The notes below the pieces were generated by a model. It was not told where the DNA came from and did no database searches. It saw only the letters and a program-made list of their open reading frames with translations. The position numbers and the translations under genes are program-made. DNA of 64,000 nucleotides from Chryseobacterium sp. KLBC 52. GTDB taxonomy: Bacteria > Bacteroidota > Bacteroidia > Flavobacteriales > Weeksellaceae. Each line of letters starts with the position of its first letter. The first letter of the stretch is position 1. The DNA lies in contig NZ_QDFZ01000011.1 in the NCBI RefSeq assembly GCF_003347605.1, forward strand, positions 1 to 64,000, given 5' to 3'. Of the stretch, positions 26,436 through 34,085 are shown in pieces.

Positions 26436-27266
26436 TTACATTTCAGCATAATGTACTTTATACTTTTTCATAAAAAGATAATAGAACAAAGAGAAAAGTA
26501 CAATTCCAACAGCTAGTACAAGCCATTCTGAAACATGAAGAACCTTTGCAAAACTTTCATCTTTACCATAAAGTACCAATAATGACAGGGTTAAATTATT
26601 AAACGCATGCAGTAATATCGGCATCAGCAAAGACTTTGTTTTATGATAAACCAATCCCAGTACACAACCCAGCATTACAGCGCTGATAAACTGCCATGGA
26701 TTTCCATGAACCACCCCAAAAATAATGGAGGCATACAGAATCGCCTTCCATGGTTCTACTCCTTTATTGATCAATCCTTTCTGAATAATTCCTCTGAAAA
26801 TAATTTCCTCAAAAACCGGTGCCATAATAACGGTCATGATAATCATTACAACAGGATTATCTGTCAATTGGCTCATCAGCTGGGTAAAATATTCATAAAA
26901 TTTACCAAAAAAAGGTCCTGTGGTTGGGATCTGAGCGGCAATAAATTCGGAAATAAACATCATCCCGGCCATCATTGGAAAAATGAGAAGGTAGGTAGAA
27001 AAATTAACCGATGATAAATTGAAATTAAGCCTCTTTTGAGTGGTACGTCTTACAATGAAAAAATCGAAGAAGGCAATAGCTGTAAGGAATCCCACAGAAT
27101 TCGCTACCATCAGAAACCAGTCTTTTAATTCGATATTTTCCCGGAAAACAACTTTCCATAAAGTGCTGAATAAAGAAACAGCCATTGTTCCCACGAATAA
27201 TCCAACTACCAAAACGACACCGCCAAACCATGTGAATGTAAACTTCGGATATTTGCTATTTTCCAT
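26436..27266 (-). CDS. CPBP family intramembrane glutamic protease (CAAX/bacteriocin-processing family)
   Basis: Multi-pass membrane protein, 276 aa from the start chosen here. The ABI/CPBP motif EEIIFRG (E153, E154, R158) is followed by VVHGNPWQF (H187) and LLHAFNN (H220, N224), the full set of catalytic positions for this family. The longer ATG at 27296 is rejected because it falls inside the promoter -7 element at 27294-27301. The chosen ATG has aaagg just upstream. First gene of the run; the substrate is unknown, since related proteins act in prenyl-protein processing, bacteriocin immunity or stress. Confidence 0.88.
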   Translation of the reverse strand: MENSKYPKFTFTWFGGVVLVVGLFVGTMAVSLFSTLWKVVFRENIELKDWFLMVANSVGFLTAIAFFDFFIVRRTTQKRLNFNLSSVNFSTYLLIFPMMAGMMFISEFIAAQIPTTGPFFGKFYEYFTQLMSQLTDNPVVMIIMTVIMAPVFEEIIFRGIIQKGLINKGVEPWKAILYASIIFGVVHGNPWQFISAVMLGCVLGLVYHKTKSLLMPILLHAFNNLTLSLLVLYGKDESFAKVLHVSEWLVLAVGIVLFSLFYYLFMKKYKVHYAEM

Positions 27267-27293
27267 CCTTTTTCTGTAAAAGTTTATGAGAAA

Positions 27294-27324
27294 CAAAGAT
27301 AATTTTTTTGACTGCTACAGGCAA
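27294..27324 (-). promoter_or_regulatory. Promoter of the CPBP-rdgB-rnz run
   Basis: TTG (27324-27322), 20 bp, TATCTTTG (27301-27294) on the minus strand, an exact Bacteroidota promoter. The start site would fall near 27287, giving a leader of about 20 nt to the ATG at 27266. Confidence 0.68.
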
Positions 27325-27374
27325 CTAAAAAAGGAATTTCTTATTTTCGCTTCTTTATCCATGAACATCACAAA

Positions 27375-28067
27375 ATGCATACAGAATTTCCATTCCAAAG
27401 AATTGAGTCTACAACCAACAGATTGATGACTGTTGTTCTGAATGCCCTTTTCTTTGTGATCTTTATTCCTTTCACTTTGCTTTTTGTTTTAGGACCTGCT
27501 TACGGAATTTACAAAAAAGGATTTGAAGCTATGCTATACCCTGCCCTAGTTGGCTGGGGACTTTCATTGGTAATTCTGATTCCTGTTATCCGCTATTATA
27601 TGATCAAAAGGGAAAAATTAGCCCGTAGGATTGTGGTGGATGAAACCGGACTTTTATTTTATAATTCAAGAAATGAAATTGTGGATCAGATCCTCTACAC
27701 AGATCTCCGGCCTTCAAAACAGAATTTTGATATTTATACAGTCAATCCCGTGGGATCAGGTATTGCTCCTTTACTGGAAATAACAATCTTATCTGATAAA
27801 AAAGAAGAAACTCCAAGACGTATTGATATGAATCTTCCTTTAAAAGTGGTAAAAAACAAATCTACTTTGTATGCCCGTTTCCTATACGGCATTGTTACTT
27901 TCCGTCCTGATTTGAAGATAGACCCTCTCGTTTTCCGAAGCTATTGTATTGATACAGAAACCTGGAAAGTGAACAGCAAAGGGATTTCGTTGGGAGGCTG
28001 GCTTTTATTTCTGGCAGCACTTATTATGGCGGCACTTATATGCGGGTTTGTATTTTTGTTAACTTAA
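27375..28067 (+). CDS. Membrane protein with PH-like middle domain, copy 1 (230 aa)
   Basis: Two transmembrane helices at about residues 17-40 (VLNALFFVIFIPFTLLFVLG) and 54-75, then a soluble domain of about 120 residues, then one TM helix at about 208-229. The domain contains RRIVVDETGLLFYNSRNEIVDQILYTDLRPSK, where a short strand pair and an 'I.Y.DL' phrase recall bacterial PH-like domains of the YcxB type. That fold is inferred. It is a paralog of the next gene, 13 bp downstream, sharing the same layout. Function unknown. Confidence 0.75.
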   Translation: MHTEFPFQRIESTTNRLMTVVLNALFFVIFIPFTLLFVLGPAYGIYKKGFEAMLYPALVGWGLSLVILIPVIRYYMIKREKLARRIVVDETGLLFYNSRNEIVDQILYTDLRPSKQNFDIYTVNPVGSGIAPLLEITILSDKKEETPRRIDMNLPLKVVKNKSTLYARFLYGIVTFRPDLKIDPLVFRSYCIDTETWKVNSKGISLGGWLLFLAALIMAALICGFVFLLT

Positions 28068-28080
28068 GCTAAGAATTAAT

Positions 28081-28791
28081 ATGATTGAAAAATTCCAGAC
28101 CATAGAATCCAAAATCAACACACCCATTACTTATTTTCTCATGGGAATTCTCTGGATTTCTGTTATTCTGATTATGGTGGTAATCGGGGTTGTTTTCAAT
28201 CTTATTTACCATAATTTCAGTCCATATTTGGAACATGATCCTGGTATCTTTTTCACACTTCTTATTGCCCAACTGCTTCTTATATTTTGTTGTATCGCTT
28301 TGATAATGGCTTTAACGTACAGAAAAAAACAAAAGATCCGAAAAGCCGTTGTGGATGAAAAAGGAGTTACTTTCTATAACAACCGGAATGCAATCATTGA
28401 AACCATATTATATCACGACCTTCAACCAGCGCAGAACTCATCCACCGATGTACATGTTTTCAACACCCAGACCGTAAAATCTGGCAAAACAACATTGCAG
28501 GTCTACCTGAAAAATAAAGCTGGAGAAATCGGACCAACACGTGTTGATTTCAATTTTGAACTGGTAATTGTAGGTAACCGATATGATCTGTACCGTCATT
28601 TTCTAAAAGGGATTCAACAGTTTCGTCCGGATCTGAAAATAAGTCAGCAGGCGATTGATCAGTACAATCTTAGTTCAGAACCCCAAAAAACAGAATTGGG
28701 GATTTTTGAATATATCATGGCATCCATTGTTATCCTGATTGCTGCCGGACTGCTGTATGTTTTTATGTTGCTACTAAAAATAATAGTCTGA
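28081..28791 (+). CDS. Membrane protein with PH-like middle domain, copy 2 (236 aa)
   Basis: Same architecture as the gene just upstream: TM helices near residues 17-42 and 58-82, a soluble domain starting RKAVVDEKGVTFYNNRNAI and containing ETILYHDLQPAQ, and a C-terminal TM at about 211-235. Aligned phrases (VVDE.G..FYN.RN.I...ILY.DL.P, then FRPDLKI) show clear paralogy, although overall identity looks moderate, so the duplication is not recent. The two are probably co-transcribed. Pairing could mean a hetero-oligomer; no function can be named. Confidence 0.75.
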   Translation: MIEKFQTIESKINTPITYFLMGILWISVILIMVVIGVVFNLIYHNFSPYLEHDPGIFFTLLIAQLLLIFCCIALIMALTYRKKQKIRKAVVDEKGVTFYNNRNAIIETILYHDLQPAQNSSTDVHVFNTQTVKSGKTTLQVYLKNKAGEIGPTRVDFNFELVIVGNRYDLYRHFLKGIQQFRPDLKISQQAIDQYNLSSEPQKTELGIFEYIMASIVILIAAGLLYVFMLLLKIIV

Positions 28792-28905
28792 TCAACTGCA
28801 TTAAAAAAAAAGCCAGCTATTAAACGCTTCATCGCTATATTCGTCATTCTGAAACCTGAATATCCTTCTATTCTTCTGTCTAATTGATATTGTCTTCATT
28901 TAAAT

Positions 28906-28936
28906 TTGAAAACCTCGTAAAAAATCACGATTTTTG
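28906..28936 (+). promoter_or_regulatory. Candidate promoter of prfC
   Basis: TTG at 28906-28908, 20 bp, then GATTTTTG at 28929-28936, one mismatch from the consensus, 17 bp before the ATG. An exact TAAATTTG also sits at 28901-28908 and is an alternative -7 element. Confidence 0.42.
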
Positions 28937-28953
28937 CAACTTCAAAATACGAT

Positions 28954-30549
28954 ATGTCAGACTTAATCAAAGAAATACAAAAAAGAAAGACCTTCGGGAT
29001 CATTTCCCACCCGGATGCCGGAAAAACAACTCTTACAGAAAAGTTACTTCTTTTCGGGGGAGCTATTCAGGAAGCGGGTGCGGTAAAATCCAACAAAATA
29101 AAAAAAGGAGCTACTTCCGACTTTATGGAAATTGAAAGACAGAGAGGGATCTCTGTTGCGACTTCCGTATTGGCTTTTGAATATAGAGACCACAAAATCA
29201 ATATTCTCGATACTCCAGGCCACAAAGACTTTGCTGAGGATACGTACAGAACATTAACTGCTGTAGACTCCGTAATCGTTGTAATTGACGTGGCAAAAGG
29301 GGTTGAGGAACAAACTGAAAAACTTGTACAGGTTTGTAGGATGAGAAACATTCCGATGCTGGTTTTCATCAATAAACTGGACCGTGAAGGTAAAGATGCC
29401 TTCGATCTTTTGGATGAAGTAGAACAAAAATTAGGATTAACAGTTTGTCCTCTTTCTTTACCGATTGGTATGGGAAGTGATTTCCAGGGAATTTATAACA
29501 TCTGGGAAGACAATATTCAGTTATTCTTGGAAGAGAAAAAGCAGAAAGTTGGAGATTCTATTAAGTTTGATGATATCAATGATACTGCTATTGACGATGT
29601 AATTGGTGAAAAAGCAGCCAAAACTTTAAGAGAAGAGCTTGATCTGATCCAGTCTGTTTATCCTGAGTTTAACCGTGAGGATTATATGAAAGGCGATCTT
29701 CAGCCGGTATTCTTCGGATCAGCTTTAAATAACTTTGGAGTACGTGAATTATTGAATGCTTTCATTGATATTGCTCCAATGCCACAGCCTAAGGAAAGTG
29801 ATACCCGTCTGGTAAAACCTGAGGAAAGCACTTTCACAGGATTTGTTTTCAAAATCCACGCGAATATGGATCCTAAGCACAGAGACAGACTTGCATTCGT
29901 GAAGATTGTTTCGGGAACCTTCAAAAGAAACGAAAACTACTTACTGGTAAGAGAAGGTAAAAAAATGAAATTCTCCTCTCCTAACGCATTCTTTGCAGAT
30001 AAGAAAGAAGTGGTGGAAGAAAGTTTCCCTGGTGATATCGTTGGTTTACATGATACAGGAAGTTTCAGAATCGGAGATACATTGACTGGCGGAGAAAAAC
30101 TAAGCTTCAAAGGGATTCCAAGCTTCTCTCCTGAACATTTCCGTTATATCAATAACAACGATCCGTTAAAAGCTAAACAATTGGCGAAAGGTATTGATCA
30201 GCTGATGGATGAAGGGGTTGCGCAGTTATTTACCCTTGAAATGAACGGAAGAAAGATCATTGGAACGGTTGGAGCCCTTCAATACGAAGTTATCCAATAT
30301 CGTCTAGAGCATGAATATGGTGCAAAATGTACTTATGAACCGCTATCTATGCACAAAGCATGTTGGGTAGAAGCTGATGAAAAGTCTGAAGAATTCAAAG
30401 AATTTGCAAGATTAAAGCAGAGATTCCTGGCAAGAGATAAATACAATCAATTGGTATTCCTTGCAGACTCTTCTTTCACAATTCATATGACTCAGGAGAA
30501 ATTCCCGAATGTGAAATTACACTTTATCAGTGAGTTCAGAGAAAATTAA
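28954..30549 (+). CDS. prfC: Peptide chain release factor 3
   Basis: GTPase that removes RF1/RF2 from the ribosome after termination. The P-loop is SHPDAGKTTL (18-27), then IERQRGISVATSV (switch region), ILDTPGHKDFAEDTYRTL (G3), INKLDREG (G4), followed by beta-barrel domain II and the RF3 C-terminal domain (LQYEVIQYRLEHEYGAKC, FLADSSFTIHMTQEKFP). The length of 531 aa is normal. It is followed by a strong terminator and appears monocistronic. Confidence 0.96.
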   Translation: MSDLIKEIQKRKTFGIISHPDAGKTTLTEKLLLFGGAIQEAGAVKSNKIKKGATSDFMEIERQRGISVATSVLAFEYRDHKINILDTPGHKDFAEDTYRTLTAVDSVIVVIDVAKGVEEQTEKLVQVCRMRNIPMLVFINKLDREGKDAFDLLDEVEQKLGLTVCPLSLPIGMGSDFQGIYNIWEDNIQLFLEEKKQKVGDSIKFDDINDTAIDDVIGEKAAKTLREELDLIQSVYPEFNREDYMKGDLQPVFFGSALNNFGVRELLNAFIDIAPMPQPKESDTRLVKPEESTFTGFVFKIHANMDPKHRDRLAFVKIVSGTFKRNENYLLVREGKKMKFSSPNAFFADKKEVVEESFPGDIVGLHDTGSFRIGDTLTGGEKLSFKGIPSFSPEHFRYINNNDPLKAKQLAKGIDQLMDEGVAQLFTLEMNGRKIIGTVGALQYEVIQYRLEHEYGAKCTYEPLSMHKACWVEADEKSEEFKEFARLKQRFLARDKYNQLVFLADSSFTIHMTQEKFPNVKLHFISEFREN

Positions 30550-30596
30550 GAAGTAAACAGGCAAAATCGCAAAAAGCGAAATTGTTCGAAATATAG

Positions 30597-30626
30597 ATCC
30601 GCAGACGTTTTCTGCGGATTTTTTTA
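30597..30626 (+). terminator. Terminator of prfC
   Basis: Perfect 9-bp stem atccgcaga / tctgcggat, 5-nt loop, then a T tract, 48 bp after the stop. Confidence 0.9.
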
Positions 30627-30641
30627 TAATATATCGTATGA

Positions 30642-30693
30642 AACCACCCCGTCAAAAATTCTTTGAATTTTTGCCACCCCTCCAAAGGATGGG
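30642..30693. repeat. Palindromic REP-like element
   Basis: Two hairpins in a row: caaaaattc / gaatttttg (9-bp stem, 3-nt loop, 30653-30673), flanked on both sides by ccacccc, and cccctcc / gga(t)ggg (30677-30693). I recall similar text as a dispersed repeat in Chryseobacterium and Flavobacterium genomes, but copy number cannot be tested here. Confidence 0.55.
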
Positions 30694-31002
30694 AATTTCA
30701 GTTTTCCGAACTAATATTTGGCGAGACGACAAAATGTATGGATAAATTCAGCGTTCTGTTTGCCATTCCGTAGGAATCCAAATCCATAAATAATAAAATC
30801 CTGTTATTAAATGCTGCATTACGAAGTATAAATTCTTTTCTCATCCCATCAAAACTCAGAAAAACATTTTGTAAATCTTTTGTAAAACAAATACAAAATA
30901 TTGAAAATACAACAGTTATAATTTTACCAGCACAATACATTTCATTTACAATCTTTACAAGAACTTCCCTTCTAATTTTACTTCATCAAAAAAATTAATC
31001 TT
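30694..31002. other. Intergenic region upstream of the DUF4349 gene
   Basis: 309 bp after the REP-like element. An 80-codon minus-strand frame crosses it, but it lacks family resemblance and a plausible start context, so I do not call it. No clear promoter with both elements is visible before 31003. Confidence 0.4.
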
Positions 31003-31947
31003 ATGAAAAAGTTCATCTTACTCGCTGCTGCAGCAAGCACTTTCATTATGTGTAAAAAAGCGGAAGCTACACAGGATAAAATACATGAAGCCATCCATTC
31101 AGCCGACAGTGCGGCTACAGCTGCTACAGAAACCGTTGAAAATGCCAGTAAAACAGTAAACCAGGTTATGGATTCTGCCAATATTAAAATAAAAGATTTT
31201 GAGAATACTAAAAATGACATCCAGGAAAAGATAGAACACACCTCCAAAATGGTAGATTCTTTATCTGATAAAATGGCCAATACAAAACTGGAATCAAAAA
31301 TTGAGAAAAAAGATTCTATAACAAAGAAATCTGAGAAAGTTGCAGTAAAAACTCCCGCTCCGAAGGTTATTAAAGAAACCAAAATCATTTATAAAGAAAA
31401 GCCTAAGAATGACAGTTACGAACTGAATATGCCTAAAGATAAAATGGTAAAATCAGGATATCTTTCTATAACCGCAGAGAATGTGGAAACGGTAAAGGAA
31501 ATTATCCGGGAAGAAGCAAACAGAAATAACGGGTATATCAAAAGTGAAAATCTGTCTTATGTAGAATCAGCCAGCCCTCATGGAGAGGATCAAAAAATAT
31601 ACAGTCTGGATATCAAAGTTCCTATGCAGCATTTTGATGGGTTAATGGATGCCATCAACAGCAATGTTGGAGATATTGATACAAAAGATATTCAGGTTTC
31701 GGGGCGTAACTATACGGACAATGCGATCTGTACGATCAATGTAAATATCAGTGAGAACACCAAAGCAGAAACAGAGCCTAAAACTTTTGGTGGAAAATCA
31801 CTGGCAGCCATTGAATCCGGCTGGGATGTGATCACTTCCATATTCCTGTTTATTCTTCCATTATGGCCTTTATTCCTGATTGCCGGTATTGGATATTATT
31901 TCTATAAAAAGAGAAACAAAAACATTCCAAATAACGATTCTCACTAG
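31003..31947 (+). CDS. DUF4349 domain lipoprotein with C-terminal membrane helix (314 aa)
   Basis: The N-terminus MKKFILLAAAASTFIMCKK looks like a lipoprotein signal with the Cys at residue 17, although the -1 Met is unusual for a lipobox. A long helical, coiled-coil-prone region with Ala/Thr/Lys follows (residues 20-130). The DUF4349 domain begins about residue 145: KSGYLSITAENVETVKEII, NGYIKSENLSY, YSLDIKVPMQHFDGLMDAI, VSGRNYTD. One TM segment (about 275-300) with a basic tail closes it. Members of this family are envelope proteins of unknown role. Confidence 0.84.
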   Translation: MKKFILLAAAASTFIMCKKAEATQDKIHEAIHSADSAATAATETVENASKTVNQVMDSANIKIKDFENTKNDIQEKIEHTSKMVDSLSDKMANTKLESKIEKKDSITKKSEKVAVKTPAPKVIKETKIIYKEKPKNDSYELNMPKDKMVKSGYLSITAENVETVKEIIREEANRNNGYIKSENLSYVESASPHGEDQKIYSLDIKVPMQHFDGLMDAINSNVGDIDTKDIQVSGRNYTDNAICTINVNISENTKAETEPKTFGGKSLAAIESGWDVITSIFLFILPLWPLFLIAGIGYYFYKKRNKNIPNNDSH

Positions 31948-32177
31948 GTTTCAATCTTTACTCAGCGCAGATTTTTAATATTTTTTTAATGAGGTTTAGA
32001 ATTGAAGTTCGATACTAATGTTTAATTTTATCAAACGTTAAAAAAGTGCTTGCTTATTAGAAAAATAACTCTTAACTTTAAGTATAAGCAAAATGTAAAG
32101 AATCTTCGTTGTAAGACAGGGTTCAAAAGTAAATTAGGAAATTTTATTTCATATATTAATATTTTGTGATTTGGTGT

Positions 32178-32209
32178 AAAATAAGGCCCTCAAATTGAGA
32201 GCCTTATTT
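32178..32209 (-). terminator. Terminator of the acyl-CoA dehydrogenase / 121-aa unit
   Basis: A 13-bp stem with one mismatch (aaataaggccctc / gagagccttattt) and a 6-nt loop, just 4 bp after the stop at 32213. T residues follow on both strands, so it could also stop readthrough from the DUF4349 gene. Confidence 0.8.
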
Positions 32210-32212
32210 GTT

Positions 32213-32578
32213 TTATTTCATATTCACTACTTTATCTACAATGAACTTTGTGTTTCCTCTCCAGGGAAGTGCACCATTGTACTCTTTGTAATGCAGGTCA
32301 AAAGTTTTACCGCTGTTGGTTTCCAGTTGTTTGAAAACTTCGGGGTCATCTACAGAAAATTCAAACTCATAGCTTGTAATAGTTCCTGTTTTTCCTCTTC
32401 CAAAGCCTTCCTGAATCAGCTTGCCTTCATAAGTTTTGAAGACATATCCTTTTTTCATAGCATAGTTCAGGTATCCGGATTTTACTCCTTCTCCGAAAAC
32501 AAAATAGTACTTATACCAGACAAATACGCCCAGTAACAGCAGTACAACCCCAAGGGTGATCCACAAAGATTTTTTCAT
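32213..32578 (-). CDS. Small protein with one N-terminal membrane helix (121 aa)
   Basis: One TM segment or uncleaved signal (residues 5-22, LWITLGVVLLLLGVFVWY), followed by a compact soluble domain with KSGYLNYAMKKGYVFKTYEG, FEFSVDDPEVFKQLE and GKTFDLHYKEYNGALPWRG. It is a conserved-looking hypothetical of this bacterial group. It sits 22 bp after the acyl-CoA dehydrogenase stop and is likely co-transcribed. A link to fatty-acid breakdown cannot be claimed from sequence. Confidence 0.78.
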   Translation of the reverse strand: MKKSLWITLGVVLLLLGVFVWYKYYFVFGEGVKSGYLNYAMKKGYVFKTYEGKLIQEGFGRGKTGTITSYEFEFSVDDPEVFKQLETNSGKTFDLHYKEYNGALPWRGNTKFIVDKVVNMK

Positions 32579-32600
32579 AGGTAGTGTGTTTTATAAAATG

Positions 32601-33740
32601 TTATTTTGCGATGCTTCTGGAGATCACGATTTTCTGAATTTCAGAAGTTCCTTCATAGATCTGAGTGATTTTTGCATCTCTCATTAATCTTTCTACGTGA
32701 TATTCTTTCACATATCCGTATCCACCGTGGATCTGCACTGCTTCAATAGTAGTATCCATTGCTACCTGAGAAGAGTATAGTTTTGCCATAGCTCCACTTT
32801 CAGAAATATCTTTTCCTGCATCTTTTTCACAAGCCGCTTTGAAACACAGCATTCTTGCAGCAGTAATCTGAGTAGCCATATCCGCCAATTTGAATGCAAT
32901 CGCCTGGTGGTTGATGATTTCAGTTTTGAAAGCTTTTCTTGTTTTAGCATATTTCAATGCCAGTTCGTAAGCACCTGAAGCAATACCTAAAGCCTGAGAA
33001 GCAATACCGATTCTTCCTCCGTTCAATACTGCCATAGCAAAGTTGAACCCGAATCCGTCAGCACCGATTCTGTTTTCCTTCGGAACTTTTACGTTATTAA
33101 AGATCAAAGAGTGAGTATCACTTCCTCTGATTCCTAATTTGTCCTCTTTTAATCCGATTTCAAATCCTTCCCATCCTCTTTCAACGATGAAAGCATTGAT
33201 TCCTTTGTGCTTTTTCTCAGGATCTGTCTGTGCAATTACGATATAATAAGTAGCTGTTCCACCATTGGTGATCCAGTTTTTGATACCATTTAAAAGGTAG
33301 TAATCTCCTTTGTCTTCGGCAGTAGTTTTCTGAGAAGTTGCATCAGAACCTGCTTCCGGCTCAGATAATGCAAATGCTCCAATTACCTGTCCGCTTGCCA
33401 GTGGAGTAAGATATTTTACTTTTTGCTCTTCAGAAGCGAATTTTTCAAGACCGGCACAAACCAATGAGTTGTTTACAGACATCACAACAGCTGCAGAAGC
33501 GTCCACTTTTGCAATTTCTTCCATAGCAAGTACGTAAGAAACGCTATCCATACCTGCACCGCCGTATTTTGGATCTACCATCATTCCTAAAAGTCCCATT
33601 TCTCCCATTTTCTTCACCTGTTCTGCAGGGAATTTCTGGTCACGGTCTCTTTCAATCACTCCAGGTAAAAGTTCGTTCTGTGCAAAATCTCTTGCTGCCT
33701 GCTGAATCATCAGCTGTTCTTCCGATAAATTAAAGTCCAT
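32601..33740 (-). CDS. Acyl-CoA dehydrogenase, short-chain/butyryl type
   Basis: FAD enzyme of beta-oxidation and branched-chain catabolism, forming 2-enoyl-CoA and passing electrons to ETF. Family signatures are FALSEPEAGSDATS (flavin site), WITNGG, LGIRGSDTHSLIF, the helix GRIGIASQALGIASGAYE and, near the end, IYEGTSEIQ, in which E363 is the catalytic base position of short-chain and related dehydrogenases. The size (379 aa) is typical. Exact substrate chain length cannot be set by eye. It is followed by a small membrane protein gene. Confidence 0.94.
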   Translation of the reverse strand: MDFNLSEEQLMIQQAARDFAQNELLPGVIERDRDQKFPAEQVKKMGEMGLLGMMVDPKYGGAGMDSVSYVLAMEEIAKVDASAAVVMSVNNSLVCAGLEKFASEEQKVKYLTPLASGQVIGAFALSEPEAGSDATSQKTTAEDKGDYYLLNGIKNWITNGGTATYYIVIAQTDPEKKHKGINAFIVERGWEGFEIGLKEDKLGIRGSDTHSLIFNNVKVPKENRIGADGFGFNFAMAVLNGGRIGIASQALGIASGAYELALKYAKTRKAFKTEIINHQAIAFKLADMATQITAARMLCFKAACEKDAGKDISESGAMAKLYSSQVAMDTTIEAVQIHGGYGYVKEYHVERLMRDAKITQIYEGTSEIQKIVISRSIAK

Positions 33741-34085
33741 AAAAAAAATAATTAGATAGCCGTAAATTTACACTTTTTAAGCAAATCTGAAAAAATAAAT
33801 TAAAAGCGGAAAAAAGGGAGGTTTGGGGAGGTTTTATGATAATGGATACGCGTTTGGGGATCCGGGATAATGGGTTGAGAAGGCAATATAAAAAACCTGG
33901 AGAAAAATAAACCATTATAAAAGAATCATTGAAAATATAAAATCCCTGCTTCAGGGCTTCCGGCCTTCTTTTTGATTCAAACTGTTATGGCAAGCATTTA
34001 ACTAATTTCTAATTCTTACCTTCGGATGGTTTCAATTAAAAAAAATGCTTATATTTAAATTTCTTTATAAATTACGTAAAAAATC
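33741..34085. other. Divergent intergenic region
   Basis: 345 bp between the acyl-CoA dehydrogenase and synthetase genes, presumably carrying both promoters. Near matches to TAnnTTTG are taaattta on the minus strand near 33765 and tatattta on the plus strand near 34051. A small hairpin (ccctg/caggg) is at 33944-33956. No small gene or RNA is evident. Confidence 0.4.

Noticed and set aside
30698-30940. 80-codon minus-strand frame in the gap before the DUF4349 gene
   Set aside because: No promoter, no recognisable domain, and its end lies next to a REP-like element; probably chance.
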